Assembly: GCF_018687715.1 (NCBI RefSeq)
Contig: NC_056760.1
Span: 34,270,001-34,334,000, forward strand
Reading direction: 5' to 3'
DNA length: 64,000 nucleotides
Source: Carya illinoinensis
Lineage: Eukaryota; Streptophyta; Magnoliopsida; Fagales; Juglandaceae
A program made the position numbers and the translations under genes. The notes under the pieces were generated by a model. It saw only the letters and a program-made list of their open reading frames with translations. It searched no databases and had not been told where the DNA came from. This document shows positions 11,346-24,149 of the stretch, in pieces (within the stretch, counting starts at the first letter, position 1; each line of letters opens with the position of its first letter).

Positions 11346-11487
11346 TTGTAGGAAAATTGTGAAAAAGTAATGATAAAATATTAAATAGTTGTGAATGGTA
11401 CCACAATATATTAAAAAGTAGGTAAAAAGTAATGATAAAATAATGAATAGTAGTAAGTATGCTGAGAATACTCCACTACCCAAACCG

Positions 11488-11722
11488 TTAGTTATCCCAT
11501 AATAATCATATCTTCCTGTTTTCTACTTCATTTGAGTTGTAATTATCAAATTAAGCTTTTTGGCAATGTGCTTTCATAAATGATATAAAAGGTTCAAATA
11601 ATTAAAGGACACTTAGTTATCCATAATAATCATATCTTCCCATTTTCTACTTCATTTGAGTTGTAATTATCAAATGAAGCTTTTGGCAATGGGCATTCAT
11701 AAATGATATAAAAGGTTCTAAT
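11488..11722. repeat. Tandem duplication, 125-bp unit, two copies
   Basis: Unit 1 (11488-11612) and unit 2 (11613 to about 11722) both begin TTAGTTATCC(C)ATAATAATC and continue through TTCATTTGAGTTGTAATTATC and GATATAAAAGGTTC. Similarity is about 90 percent. The surrounding 11350-12270 otherwise holds nothing recognisable. Confidence 0.75.
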
Positions 11723-12277
11723 AATGTAATAATCAAAGGTTGATGTTTCTCATTATTTCCTTGAATTTCCAACTGGTGCCAAGTTTCCCACTGGGAATCG
11801 TGAGTGTACCAGTTGATTGGGGGATGATTATTTCCAAGTGGTTTTAGACTTTTCTTTTTTAGTTCATTTCTCAACAAAATTATAAGTTTATCCAAATTAG
11901 ATTCGTAATTCTTTTGTTTTCTGATAAAGGTTTGAAATAGATCTTGCTCATCGTATAGTTTTTAGAGAAGAGAAGGAATTTGATAAAGATAGGCCTTGTC
12001 ACCTTTGTCTCTTGTGAAGCTTTCACCCCCATTACAGCCTCCTTTATCAAGTCCAACTTCTCATCCTCATCAGATATTTCTTCCACTGAATGTATTTTAA
12101 ACTGAATGGAGCCCGAATTACAACTTATGACATTTTCCAACGAAAAAAAATAATTACCCTCCCCTTTTCCCTCTCTTGCATGACACCGGGATGCTTTAGT
12201 ATCCTTTCCTCAACCTTTAACCCCTCCCACAGCATTCCCTTTCCACTTGATCAGGGTTCTCCTGGACAGAATTACTT

Positions 12278-12840
12278 TTTTTTTTATATAAGTAATAAGA
12301 AATTTTATTAAGGCAATTAAATAGGTATAGCCCAAGTATACGGGGAGTATACAAGCGGAAGCACCTAAATATGAGCTAGGGACTAGGAACTAGGAAATGC
12401 TAAAAGAAAATCATGTAGATTATTCCCATTTGATACAAGAACATTTGCCCAAAGACAGTTCAAAAGAAAAACTCTCTAAATTCTCCTGACGAGCGTTCTC
12501 TATCATCAAAACACCGCCTTTTCCTTTCCAGCCATAGGCATCACATCAAACATGAATCATCTTCCAAATAGCAGCAATGCGGTGGCTACCCATAAATCAT
12601 TTCCAACGAGCTAAGCGACCCACCACCCTCTTGGGCATCACCCAAGCAATACCTGACTTGTTGAAAATCTCATCCCAAAAGTCTCTGTCACCTCAAAATG
12701 CAGAAATAAATCATCAACTGATTCATCATCTTTCTTACACAAATAACACCAATCTAAGCAGATTATACGCTATTCCATGATAGATTCATGAACTCGTACC
12801 ACATTCACCATTTTAGCAGCCATCTTAACAGAATTAAGAA
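12278..12840 (-). mobile_element. LINE 3' fragment, second copy
   Basis: Minus-strand 3' end with ATTACTTATATAAAAAAAAA at 12278, followed by a 3' region closely similar to the LINE at 10028 (GGTATAGCCCAAGTATACGG against GGCATAGCCTAAGTTCACAG on the plus strand). The coding part reads CLDWCYLCKKDDESVDDLFLH, the zinc-finger of zf-RVT, with frameshifts and stops. 5'-truncated and dead. Confidence 0.65.
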
Positions 12841-13346
12841 TTCGTTTTCGTTTTCAGACTTTCCTCATCCCCTTGCTCCTTGGTCGTCTGCGGGCTTTCC
12901 CCTTTGTTAACTTCTATGCATTGGGCTCTTTGATTATGCCGACCATTACACCTTTCTTCTTGGTCTCCTTTGAATCAGCATGCTCTGTCTACTTCCTTTC
13001 TCCAACTCTTTCGCCCCATTGTGATTAAACCCCTTTGAGGCCAATTACAAACACTTGGGAGGTGCTGTCAGTGCTTGCTGACTTGCAGAAAAAGGGAACC
13101 CTTTTGTATACCACCCTTTGCCAAAATCCTTTGTTTTTCAAAATGCCAATCCAAAGTTTGTCAATTAAGGTTTATATATATAAACTTTGACACATCCAAG
13201 CACAACTAGTTTAGGTAACATTAATGGTCACTCTATCCGCTTTGAGGAAACTACCCATGGAACTTGCAAATAACACATCCATGCTGAATTCTAACATTAA
13301 TAACATGTGGAGGTGTTTGGGCTTCTAGTTTGAAGCCGAAGAGGCC
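12841..13346. other. Intergenic DNA, no gene seen
   Basis: Moderately complex sequence. The minus strand is charged (KSWRKEVDRAC, KGESPQTTKEQGDEE) and might be an old LINE ORF1, but the match is too weak to call. Confidence 0.35.
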
Positions 13347-13428
13347 TAAGAGCATTAGTATTGGCTTACGTAAAATATCTAGCTAGCTAAAATTTAGCTA
13401 AGATCCTTATATTTTGAGCCTTATTGAC

Positions 13429-13824
13429 TTAGGGGTTGTTTGGGAAACACATCCTATCCCTCTCATCTCATCTCATCTCAAAATTTCTCGTGATTTTCTT
13501 CCCAAATATAACTCAAATACAAACACGTTTCAATTTCAAATATTCAACTTTTTCATCTAATCATTACTAATCATTAAAACTTTCTTAGACTTCCAAACAA
13601 AATATAAAAACAATTCAACTTCTTCAAATCCTAAAACAAAAATAATATTAAGAAATTGTATTCTAACAATATTTTAACTTTATAATATTTTTATTCAAGT
13701 TTTTCTCTCATTTCCCAAAACCTCATAAAACATCTTACTCAAACCATTTCACTACTATTTACAAACCATTTCACTACTATTCACAGATCTCTCATCTCAT
13801 CTCATTCCCCAAGCATCCCCCTAG
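13429..13824 (-). mobile_element. 396-bp MITE with 8-bp target duplication
   Basis: Reverse-oriented copy of the GATGAGATGAG family. It starts TTAGGGGTTGTTTGGGAAAC and ends CCAAGCATCCCCCTAG, imperfect inverted repeats. Flanks TTATTGAC (13421-13428) and TTATTTAC (13825-13832) match at 7 of 8 bases, which points to a hAT-type insertion. It sits inside the left arm of PIF element 1, so it is younger than that element. Confidence 0.72.
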
Positions 13825-13832
13825 TTATTTAC

Positions 13833-15472
13833 AATGCAAAACAGATTTGAGCTGCAGTGTCCAGGTAAATTAAACTGGATACTGTAGCTAAAGGTAAAGA
13901 TAATTTATCATTTCTCTCTCTCTTCTCCTTAAACACTTAGCCCTTTTCATCTCTAATTCTCAGAGCCATCTATTTCATGAACAAACCCGTCCACTACATC
14001 ACAGATTCTCACCATTTGCAGTCCAGTGAGCTAACGACGCTGCCCACACTTGTCAACCGTCAATTCTCCTCCATCTCCAGTTCTCTTCCATTGTTGAATC
14101 ACGGGTAAATTTCCAGCCACCACTTTGTTTTTGGTTTTTGGTTCTGATTTTTATTTTTAATTCTTCTCCATTTCTGCCCGGTTGCACTGTCCACCTTCTG
14201 GTTTCAGGTTTAAAGTTTGTGGTTTGTATTGTTCCTTTATAAATGACAAATGATGCGTTTAGTTTTCTGGGTTTATTTTGTTCATGTGTGTTCTGCTGAC
14301 CAGGGGTACATTTACAATTTTCCTGTGTGTTCTGTTAGAAGATGGGCTCATGATACACTGCCGCCACTACCTGAGGATTGTGATATCTTGCTCCTAGAGC
14401 TGTTGGGCGGTTATGAGTTTCAGATTTACTTATTTTCCTTTTCTGCTCTTTTTGTGAGGTAGAGAAAATGTTTGATGTATGGTCTTAAAATAAATGACAC
14501 TGCCTAGGCTAAGAAGAGTTTTGAACATGTAGATGAATCTCACTAGCCTAATTGGTTTTTGTGTTATTGTTGATTTAGTGATGTAGAAGAATTTATTGAT
14601 TTTGTACACACATAGTTTTTATTGTTTAAGGCATTCCAACCCTATTCTAAGGCCAGTGTTTCCACTAACAAAACTACTTTATTACACCCACCGAATGTCA
14701 TTTTTTTTGGTTAATCATTCTTAAGCTCCTTTTGTCAAAAGGTATATGGGTGCAGTTCACTGCTCTGAAACTACTGGATACCCAATCCATCTTAAGTTTC
14801 TTTTGTGACTATTGTGCTATTTTATGACTTCTTCTTTTGAGTTAAGTTTTAGGAAGACCTATGCATCAATACTCATGAAAACCTTATTTTAAATGCGTTA
14901 TTTTAAAACCTTTTTTTTCTTACAAAAAAAAAAAAAAGAAGTAGCACAGTGCTTGATGTGAAGTACTACCTCATTTTGTACAAGAGTCAACATGATTATG
15001 CATGATGAACTCCCAGTGTTTGATATTATCGTGCAAGCCCATTTTCTTAAATTTTCAGGCTGAAATGCTCCCATTTGAAGGGTGGGGAGAATTTATAATA
15101 ACTGTGGGTGTTTTAACTTTTGGCTTAGAGTAAGCAAGCCTGAGACAAATGAGGATGGCATTCTCATAAATACATAAAAGAGAAATTATCCAAGATTGCA
15201 CATATTGAACTCATGATTTTTATTTTATCATGTGGTCTTTTAAGATATTTGGACAATTCAGTAAGAACCATAGAAAACTAATGTTCGCAAAATGGTTTGT
15301 GTTTGTGTACTAGTGTGGTATCAGATATTTAGGGTACTGCTTTGTGGTATTAAATTCTTGACCCAATTATTATTGTCTTTGTTATACCCTCTCTGCTGAT
15401 CTTTTTTTTATGTTAACAGTTTTTTTTTTTTTTTTCTTTTCTATTATAACTTGTATTTATATTTATTTAAGG
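13833..15472. other. PIF element 1 left arm, non-coding
   Basis: Sequence between the left terminus and ORF1, with a CT-rich stretch at 13911-13935 and long T runs at 15410-15435 just before the ORF1 start. It plausibly holds the ORF1 promoter and leader. The small frame at 14250-14462 has no recognisable content. Confidence 0.45.
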
Positions 15473-16518
15473 ATGGATTCCCAGACGGAGGAAGATCCCG
15501 TCTCTACCACTCTCTTGCAAGAGGGTGGACATGGAATTAACAACGAAACTATGGGGACCTCTACAAATCACAACGTATATGCCCAAGATACTCAAGGCCA
15601 AGCACATATAGGATCCACTAGAAAGAGATCTCATAGGGGTGGAAACTTCACAGTGGAAGAAGACAATCAACTTGTATCAGCTTGGCTCAATATTAGCTTA
15701 GATGTAATTCAAGGAAATGACCAAAGAGCCACACAATTGTGGAATAGAATTTATGAGTACTTCAACAAGTACAAGAAGCCATTTAGTCCTGAACGCTCTG
15801 TGGCCTCTTTAACAAATCGGTGGTCAACAATCCAAAAAAGTACCAAGAAGTTTTGCAGGTTCTTATTTCAGATTGAATCAATGCATCCAAGTGGTGTTGA
15901 CGAGCAAGATAAGGTATAAATGAGTTACTATTGGTAGTGTTGAATTATTTAATTATTAGATACTATAAGAATCAATTATCATTATTTTGTCAATGTTTTC
16001 AGATTCAAAAGGCAAAGAATATGTATCGAGAAAACCAAAAGGCAACATTTCAATTTGATCATTGTTGGTATTTACTAAGACATCAACCAAAATGGCAGAC
16101 ACATATGGATCAATTGAGATCTAGGAGGAAATCAAAAAATATCACACATTCTCCCGATACTACTCTAGAGTCAATACATCTTGGGGAAGATCATTGCTCA
16201 GAGGAGGTGTTTGTGGACTTGGAGAGACCACATGGTACGAAGGCTGAGAAGGAGGAGAAAAAAAGAAAGGCTCATGAAACTTCACTTGTAGAAATGTTGA
16301 GTGAATTGAAAGAAGAGAGGAAGATATTGAATGAGGAGAGGCGGGAAGCGCTTAGAATTGCAGAGGAAGATCGGCAAGAGTTGCTTCGCATCAAGAAAAG
16401 AAAGCTTGAGCTAGAGATCATGCTGATAGATAAAAGAAAACTATCTCCTATGCAACAACAATATATTCATGAACGCCAATTGGAAATCCTCGCAAAGTAT
16501 AGGACTACATTGTCATAA
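15473..16518 (+). CDS. PIF/Harbinger ORF1: Myb/SANT-like DNA-binding protein, intact
   Basis: Two exons, 15473-15913 and 16003-16518, joined by an 89-bp intron with GTATAA and TTTTCAG borders; phase is preserved and the product is 318 residues without a stop. Residues 58-145 form the trihelix/Myb-like domain (GGNFTVEEDNQLVSAWLNIS, QLWNRIYEYFNKYKKP, SLTNRWSTIQKSTKKFC). The second half has FQFDHCWYLLRHQPKW, then a highly charged helix rich in Lys/Glu/Arg, and it ends near MQQQYIHERQLEIL, matching the NAM-associated C-terminal region of PIF ORF1 proteins. In PIF elements this protein helps the transposase bind the ends. Its partner transposase here is destroyed while ORF1 stays open, which is odd. 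Related ORF1 at 41447-40413 carries a frameshift. Confidence 0.85.
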
Positions 16519-16739
16519 CAATTGGAAAACCTTTGTTTTGGAACATTTGCCATGGATGTTATTGCTTTCGAACAATTTTATTTTCTTTGGATGCTATTGT
16601 TTTGGAACATCTTTATTTTCTATGGAGGCTATTGCTAAGCAATTGTTCAGATCTCATTTATCCATGTCAAGAAGTGAATACATCACACGCAAACTACATA
16701 ATGGAATGACAAAATTCTAAATTCTAACGACCTCCTATG

Positions 16740-19070
16740 CATTTGGCTTAAATACTTGAAAAGGTTTGATTGGAGTTGAGTCTGAGTTTCCAGATCTCTA
16801 ATGCGATGATGTCCTGAAGTTCATAAATTCAAGTTTGTACTAGCGTGACGTACGTTGGTTTAGGGGGATTCTCTATGATTTGTTGGAAAACAGAATTATA
16901 TGCTCTAATGTATGAATGGTTCATGAATATTGCAAATCATGTTTGGAACACTCAAAATGTGAGGAACTGCCTATGCAAAAGGGGATAGACCATTCTTAGA
17001 GTTGAGTAAAAGACAAAGATGAGAAAATACTCCACTAGTCTAAGTCTCTAAGGAATTAGCAGCAAGTGATGCAAAGTGTAGCCAGTCAAGCACATGGGTC
17101 AGTAAGCACTTTGCAAGTGCTCAGCTGATGTGTCCCAGAGCAAGGTGGAGATAAGTGTACTACTTTACTAAAGGTGAGCACGAGAAGGTCACTTACTGAG
17201 AAGGCGATAACCAGGAGCCGCGGAAACTAGTAACTCTAACAAAACGAAGAGTTACCCGCCAAGGTGAGTAGCAGCCTGGAAGAGACTAGGTAAGTGAGGG
17301 AGCTTTCCGGAAGTACACATAAGTGCTTAGAAAAGTGGTAGGACTGCACGCAGAACCCCTACTCCATATGGAGTGGTTCTGCGATGAAAGGTGAAGGCTT
17401 AACGGGTCACGTCGTCTAAGCAGTATGACTCAAGCCATGATCGAGACCCTTTTTCGAGGAAAGGCAGAGGACCAAGCATGCGGATCATGCTTGGTAGTCT
17501 TGCCTTTGTCATCTTAAGTATGACATGAAAGAATTAATGAAAATCCTTACCTAAAATCCGAAGTTAGAGAGGAGTCAGAAAGGACATATGACAATCATAC
17601 CTTTTTTAAAACCATGACGTGGAACGAGATCTCACTTTTGAGACCTTATTCATCAAAGAGCTAGTGAAGTCAACTTCTTTGGAAAGCAAGAAGTAGAGTG
17701 GTGACGAGAGGATTTTCAATGTAGAAAGGTAGGTTAATTTTTAAGACAGTGTTGGAAAATGTGGAGTGAATATTATGAGTAAGAGATATTGCATTATTTC
17801 TATAACTTCTCTCGCCCATTCTACAAGCATGAAGATATATTTTGATCATTATGTTTATACCTATATTTATGTATTGATTTCCAATATTTTAAATGTTTGA
17901 ATGTGTTAACTGTTTTTAATACATGACTTTGAATACTTGTGTGGGAATTCAATATCCCTGTGTAAGAATATTTATCTCTGTGTGAGAAGTCGGTAGCATG
18001 AATCTATAATTATGGGACGGGACGGAGAATTCCTAAATCATTCCTATGAAATGTTGCGACATACTTTATACGAGAATGAGAATGCCTCGTGGGGATTAGG
18101 GGTGGAACAATGTCATATTCGGCCTCACCTGATAGTCAAGTTGATTGGCCGGGTAGAAGCATCCCCGATGCAACAAGCATCTTTGTGTGAGAAGTCTGTA
18201 TGACGAATATCTATGAGATGAGCACATGTGTGGTAGAAGAATATTACTGGGGCTGAAATAGGCTGAATACTAATTTTTACAAGGTTTTCTACTTATAGTG
18301 GAGACAGATTATTCCTTACCATATTAATATTAATGTGTTTATGTATGTTGTATAAGAGAAAAGAGCAACATTCCCAGAGGGTGATTCCTTATCATGCTTA
18401 TGTATATACATGCGCTATTTGAGAGGGTGATTCCTCGTCATGTTTGAGGATGCACATAGCTGTGAAAGTGAGCGTGATTCCTCGCCACACATATGTGTCC
18501 ATCCAATCTTTTCATGAAAGTGTTCATAACATTTTTGGTAGCATTATCTCTTATTAACAGCCTTGTCATAGCCATCTAGACTACATATGGTTTCATTTTT
18601 GTAACCACAGATTTTGATGCAGACGTAGATTCCCTCACGATGCCCGAGGAATAAGAGTCAAACCCACTCGAGTCCTGAGGATGGAGACTAGTAGCCGCCT
18701 TAGTGACCCTGTACCTTTTGTTAGAAAATAAAATGATAAGTCAGGTGATTACTTGTAATCAATCCACCACTTTGAGGCAACTAACTTTATATACATTTGG
18801 GCGATGTAATATCTCTGGATTTAATGAAGGGCAATAAGCGCCTTTTGTTGTAATGATTAGTATTTTGATACTTAACAACTAGCATTGTCACTATAACGTA
18901 TTTTGCTTAAATTTCTGCTGTGATTACATAAGTATATATCTTTCATGTGTATTTTCCTTAGGAAAATTACACGCCTATTTCAATTCCTTCTTGGGTATTG
19001 ACCGTTGGCCAGCATCCTTGGCACCACAATCCTCACCCAAACCTTTATAAGAAAATGGGTGCAACAAAAT
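16740..19070. mobile_element. LTR-retrotransposon-like insertion (possible solo LTR)
   Basis: This block interrupts PIF element 1 between the end of ORF1 and the C-terminal end of the minus-strand transposase. It has no coding capacity, a moderately GC-rich texture with AGCAAGTGATGCAAAGTGTA and repeated GAGCGTGATTCCTCGCCA-like phrases, and resembles LTRs of plant Ty3/gypsy elements. It may run from TGTTGGAAAACAG (16879) to GGGTGCAACA (19064), a TGTTG...CAACA pair, but I found no 5-bp target duplication. Boundaries and class are tentative. Confidence 0.35.
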
Positions 19071-19509
19071 GCATACTAGGTCTTTTCATACTGACTCTTG
19101 AACTATAGCATAGTATTTTTACTTATTTCTTTGTGTTATATAAATTGTTTTTATGAATGTTTTCTTGTTGATGTTATTATGAAATCTTGATAAACAAAAA
19201 AATAAAATAAAATAATGCATGTCATATGTAAAAATCATTTGATGCCATAACTTCCAAATAATTGTTGGTTCATGGATATAACAAGAAAATATATCTTTCC
19301 ATGGAATTGGATTAGACAATTCTTCCATTTTCTAGAGCATTAAATTAATATTGTTCAACATCACTAGAAATCCATGATTTCAGCTAGCAATCTAGCAATC
19401 TCACTGCTATTTAGTGACACTAGTTGTGCAGTGCTTTCAACAATCCTCAAGAGTTTGTCAATAAGATTAGTTGTCACACTCTATAGGCAAGCATTTTAAT
19501 TGTTGTGGT
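19065..19509 (-). pseudogene. PIF element 1 transposase, downstream half, degraded
   Basis: On the minus strand from 19509 the reading gives MLAYRV, NLIDKLLRIVESTAQL, SSEIARLLAEIMDF, then PWKDIFSCYIHEPTII and CLSRFHNNINK, then YAIVQESV(stop)KDLVCI. Each piece aligns in order with the transposase at 38020-39312 (ADLMDEYVRIGESTARL, NDIARLLE, AWKGMYSGHVNEPTII, SHNDINVLD, QESARKDVERAF). Frames change several times. The VER glutamate of the catalytic triad is replaced, and the block around the first aspartate is deleted. The upstream half lies 11 kb away at 30530-31107. Confidence 0.75.
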
Positions 19510-19514
19510 TTGGC

Positions 19515-19700
19515 ATGATTTATGGACCAGACCAGATCTATTCGGTCAAGGGTTTTCCCACCCTGGACCGAACCGAACCTCTTAAAGACCAAGGCGGTCC
19601 TGTCCCATTCGGGACGGTCCGGTCTGGTCGGTCCAATCGGTCCGATCGGCCTCCAAATGGGCCAATGGCCCAATCTTTTTCTTGGATTACTTTCGGCCCA
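19515..19700. repeat. GGTCCGG-rich hAT subterminal region
   Basis: Dense short direct and inverted copies of GGACCGAACC, GGTCCGGTC and CGGTCC in 180 bp, a pattern typical of transposase-binding subterminal repeats of plant hAT elements. Similar blocks occur at 29700-29885, 35500-35640, 37080-37340 and 62095-62250. Confidence 0.55.
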
Positions 19701-20742
19701 ACAGTTAAGATCTACTAACAATTTATCTAGTTTGAAGCCAAAAATATCAAAAAAATACTTAGAAAGAAAATTAAAAATAACCATTACAAAAAATTATCTA
19801 TATACAATAAATTTGAATAAAATATTTTACTACCAAAAAAATAAAAAATTTCTATATACATCCAAACAATTTAAACAAAGGGATCAATCAATCATAGCAT
19901 ATACTATTTAATATTTTTCATATAGCAAACTACCAATTTAATTGCAATTTGCAACTTGCATTATTTAAAAAAAGCAAGAAAGGCCTTTAAAAAAAGAAGA
20001 AGAGAAATACAGCCGAAATCTATGTGGTACACTAAGGAGAACAATTCTTTTTATTTTTGCCTGCCAAGTATGTGGTACACGAATTGGGTAGTTCAAACTG
20101 CCAAATTAGCATAGCAAAGCCTAATACAATGTGGGTGAGGAATAGCATTGATTTTGACAACCAGTGGGTGTAATTTAAACCTTTATGATATCAGATCCAA
20201 AGCAAGAGGTGCAGTAAAACTCTAAATTCCCTTGCTGTACATCTCCTACAGTGCAAGGATCTCTTATTTCAGAGCTCAAGTTCTTTGCAAACTAGAGCTG
20301 GATTGAATCAGAAGTTCATATCATAAAGAAATCCACATTCTGCAGCTGACTATGGAACAATAAAATTGATTAAAACAACACTATGCAGATAAAACACAAA
20401 TGATTCAAATCTACCTTCATGTATCTTACATACATCAAATGATTCAAATCTGCATTCTAAAAGAAAGAAAAATAAAAATCCATTCCCAAGCATATTTAAA
20501 AACTGAAAATTCAAAGTTTTTAAAAAAATGAATTATCAAAGACTAGAAATCATATTTAATAATTTACATCAAAAGCTGATGCACTATAACATACTATCAG
20601 TGGCATAAATTACTTAAAAAAAAAAAAAAAGACCAATAGTAGCATAAAACATTAACATAATTACATCAATACAAAATACAAATTATACAATTAGGCCTGA
20701 GTAGATCCTAGCCTCCTACATCTTTTTGGCTTGACATACTTT

Positions 20743-23700
20743 TCACATTTCAGTGTTTTCACAATATCCTGTAAAGTGTAAACAAATGGTTGATTAGCAA
20801 AAATTCTCATCAACAACCACATAAGAATAGAAAAGAGTATAAATGGTTACTGTTTCAGATTTGAACAAATCAAGATGAGCTCGGTCAAGAGTTAGAATCA
20901 AAAGTATTTAAAGTCAAGTATTATCCTGCTACTTATTTCCTACAATCAGAGATTAAAGGTAATTATTCTTATGCATAGAAGAGTGTTTGTTCAGCAAAAA
21001 ACTTACTCAAACATGGTTGCTTTTGGCAGATTGGAAGTGGTAAGAGTCAAGCCTATTAAAGTGTGGACTAAGAGGTGGAGTTGAAAAAAGTTAAAATTGC
21101 TGCATTTTCAATCTTCAGATCTGTTACCATCAAATGCAACTCTTAATATGTTGATTGATGAACATACAAGACTATGGAAAGTTGTTTAAAGCTCTTAAGT
21201 TCTAACATTTACATTTACATTGATAAATGGACTTATATATTCCCATGCGCTTAAAAATAAAAACACAAAAAAGAAAAGAAAATATTTACAAACATAAAAA
21301 AGCCAAGAGAAAGAAATAATACCGTAAAAAAAAAAACATAAAAACATATTAAATGGTTACTAATTCTGTTTAAAGGTCACAATCCCATTCTAATTATTGT
21401 GGTACTTGTTTAAAGCTCCTAAGTCCTAACATTTATATTGATAAATGGATTTATATATTCCCATGCACTTAAAAATAAAAACACAACAAAGAAAAGAAAA
21501 TAAACACAAATATAAAAAAGCCAAGAGAAAGAAATAATACTGGAAAAAAAAAACATAAAAACAGATTTAAATGGTTACTAATTCTGTTTAAAGATCACAA
21601 TCCCATTCTAATTATTATGGTACTTGTTTAAAGCTCATAAGTCCTAACATTTACATTGATATTGGATTTATATATTCCCATGCACTTAAAAATAAAAACA
21701 CAACAAAGAAAAGAAAATATTTACAAACATAAAAAAGCCAAGGGAATATAATAATACTGGGAAAAAAAAAACAGATTTTAGTGAGCACAATCCCATCATT
21801 CTAATTTCTTATGGTCTCACCTTTTTGGTCTTACATCAACATTGGGTTAAGAGCTGGTAGCCATTAAATTTGATCCTTTTGCAGAAACAGCAAATTTCCC
21901 AACAAGTTCTCATTCGATCCATAAAAATTTTAAACAGCCCAAATTAAATAAAGTTAAAATAATATAGAAGATAAAAAAAATATATATATACCACAAAATA
22001 AATCAAAAGTAAATTGATTACATACCTATATCTATCTGCTTCTCAAATTCCTCAATTTCATCCATTAAAGTCCTAAGACTTATTGGAGTAGAGGAAGAAC
22101 GGAGCCAATTTTGTGCACAAATGAGAGCCTCAACTATCATCGGATTTAAACTACTTTAGAAAGGGTCAAGTATACGACCCGCAGTGCTGAATGTAGATTC
22201 ATAGGCCATAGTAGATACTGATATTACAAGTACATCGCGTGCAACCTTTGAAAGTACGCAATATCTAACTGAATATACCTTCCACCAATTTAGTAGGTCA
22301 AAACTATCACCTTGATCCTCACATTTTTCAGTTAGATGTCTATCAACCTCTGATTTTCTTTCCAAAGAGTCTTCTAACTGTAATTCTTGCTTAAATTGGG
22401 CCATCAATGCAGCCTGTCTATTCGTAGACTGATCTGTGGGAGGACTTGCATTTTCACGTGGGGAACTTGTGCGTTGAGGAGAATTCCCTTCTTCATTTTG
22501 GATGTATGCGTCATACATGCGGATAAATGCATTTTTCACCTTCCAACTCAAATCAATGATTTTTGATTGATCATATGCATACATTTTTCTCAACCCAAAG
22601 TCAAGATATCGCATCTTGTAATGAGGATCAAGGACAATCCCAACGTACAGCAACATATTCTGATTATCCATATTCTCCCAATACTTTTCAAACTTTCGCT
22701 TCATATTTAATGCCATAATTCCGTCACTGGACTTCCTTCTTCACACTCTATGTTAATGACATTTTTAATGGTAACCAACTACGTAAAAAAGGTATTGCAA
22801 GTTACATACTCACCCCTGGAAAAGTATAAATTTGCATCATGAAATAATGTAAGAAACTTCTCAAACAACTGTACCTTATCCCAATCAGATGCATAGGGAG
22901 GCCCTAATTTCTTTGACTTTCTCCTAGTCACCACATCACCTTCATCATCGTCATCATCATTATCTCCAATACTACTTAAAAAACACATATCTTCTTCCTC
23001 CAACCGATCAAAAGCCTTTCGAAATTTTCCATCCCTTTCCAACATAAGATAGGTGGAGTTCCACCTAGTCGGTATTTAGGCAAACATGACTTTTGCATTG
23101 AATCTCTTCCAACCCCACACATTTTTTAAATGTACTCCACCTTTGAGGGGAGGATTTAACATACTTCACAACACCCCTTACCTTCACAATAGATTCCTCA
23201 TATTCTTTCAATCCTTTACGTACAATTAAATTCAAAATGTGGGCACAACATCGAACATACAAGAATTCATGTTCCAAAACCGTATCCCTCTTATACTTGG
23301 TTTTTTTTTTTTTTTTCAAATAAGAAACAACTCTATTATTAGAACTTGCATTATCAAGAGTGATTGCAAGTATTTTCAGTCGCCCCCAATCATGCAAACA
23401 CAACTCTATCCCTTTACCAAGTGTATCACCCTTGTAATTTTCAACCAATGAAAATGAAAGAATCCTCTTATGTAACTTCTAGTTATCATCAATGAAATAT
23501 GCTGTGAGACACATATAATTGAGGTTTTGCACGGATGTCCATGTATCCATAGTGAGGGAAATTCGTTGCCCTCGAAGAGCACTTCTCAATTTATTTTTTT
23601 CCCTCATAAACATGTTAAAACAATCATTGGCAATTGTCTAACGGGATGGAATCCCTACCCACTTAGGGCAAAACACAAGCATAAACTCCTGAAACCCTCC

Positions 23701-24149
23701 CCTTTAACAAACCTAAATGACAACTCATCAACAATAATCATCTCTACTAAGGCTTGTCGGCAAGCCTCAACACTAAATGCAATGGGCACAAGTCCCCCAC
23801 TACCACTACCTCCCTCCACCTTCCAACCTAAAGTCGTCTGGGATTTGTCTGTATTCTTAAACGAACCTTTCTTACATTGCTTCTCAATGTGGTGCTTCAC
23901 AGACTTTGTACCATTAATCTTTGTATCACATGCATACGAAGCACCACAATAATTACATGCAGCCCTAGGTTTAGTGGGATCACCTTTTGGTATTCTTGTA
24001 AAGTGATCCCAAACCATTAACCTAACTCTACCACTTTGTGACTCACCAATGTTAGATTTATCACTTACATTGGATGGGGGTGGAGGCGGAGGCATATTTG
24101 GACTTTGTATTAACTCTTGCACATCATTGGTTGAAGTTGAAGAATCCAT
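20743..24149 (-). pseudogene. hAT transposase with BED zinc finger (RICESLEEPER-like), disrupted
   Basis: The minus strand begins MDSSTSTNDVQELIQ and has a BED finger at residues 40-95 (VWDHFTRIP, CNYCG, SVKHHIEKQC). After a frameshift near 23655 come ISLTMDTWTS (first catalytic Asp), then LAITLDNASSN (second Asp), RCCAHILNLIV, and after further breaks YASDWDKVQLFEKFL, the dimerisation domain FDLLNWWK and STMAYESTFSTAGRILDPF, which holds the catalytic Glu. A TAA stop (about 22155) replaces the usual Arg after DPF, yet the frame continues SSLNPMIVEALICAQNWL to EFEKQIDIG, where GTATGT (22025) looks like a donor; an acceptor at 20769 would add a short last exon ending ENTEM. All three catalytic residues survive although several frameshifts and stops kill the gene. 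The last exon is inference. Confidence 0.8.
21183..21780. repeat. Tandem repeat, about 220-bp unit, nearly three copies
   Basis: TGTTTAAAGCTC recurs at 21183, 21407 and 21625, each followed by TAACATTTA, ATATATTCCCATGC, AAAACACAA and AAAAAGCCAAG. Periods are 224 and 218 bp. It lies in the putative last intron of the hAT transposase pseudogene. Confidence 0.8.

Noticed and set aside
16879..19064. Confirmed solo LTR
   Set aside because: TGTTG and CAACA ends exist but the 5-bp flanks TGATT and AAATG do not match, so only a tentative LTR-like block is reported.
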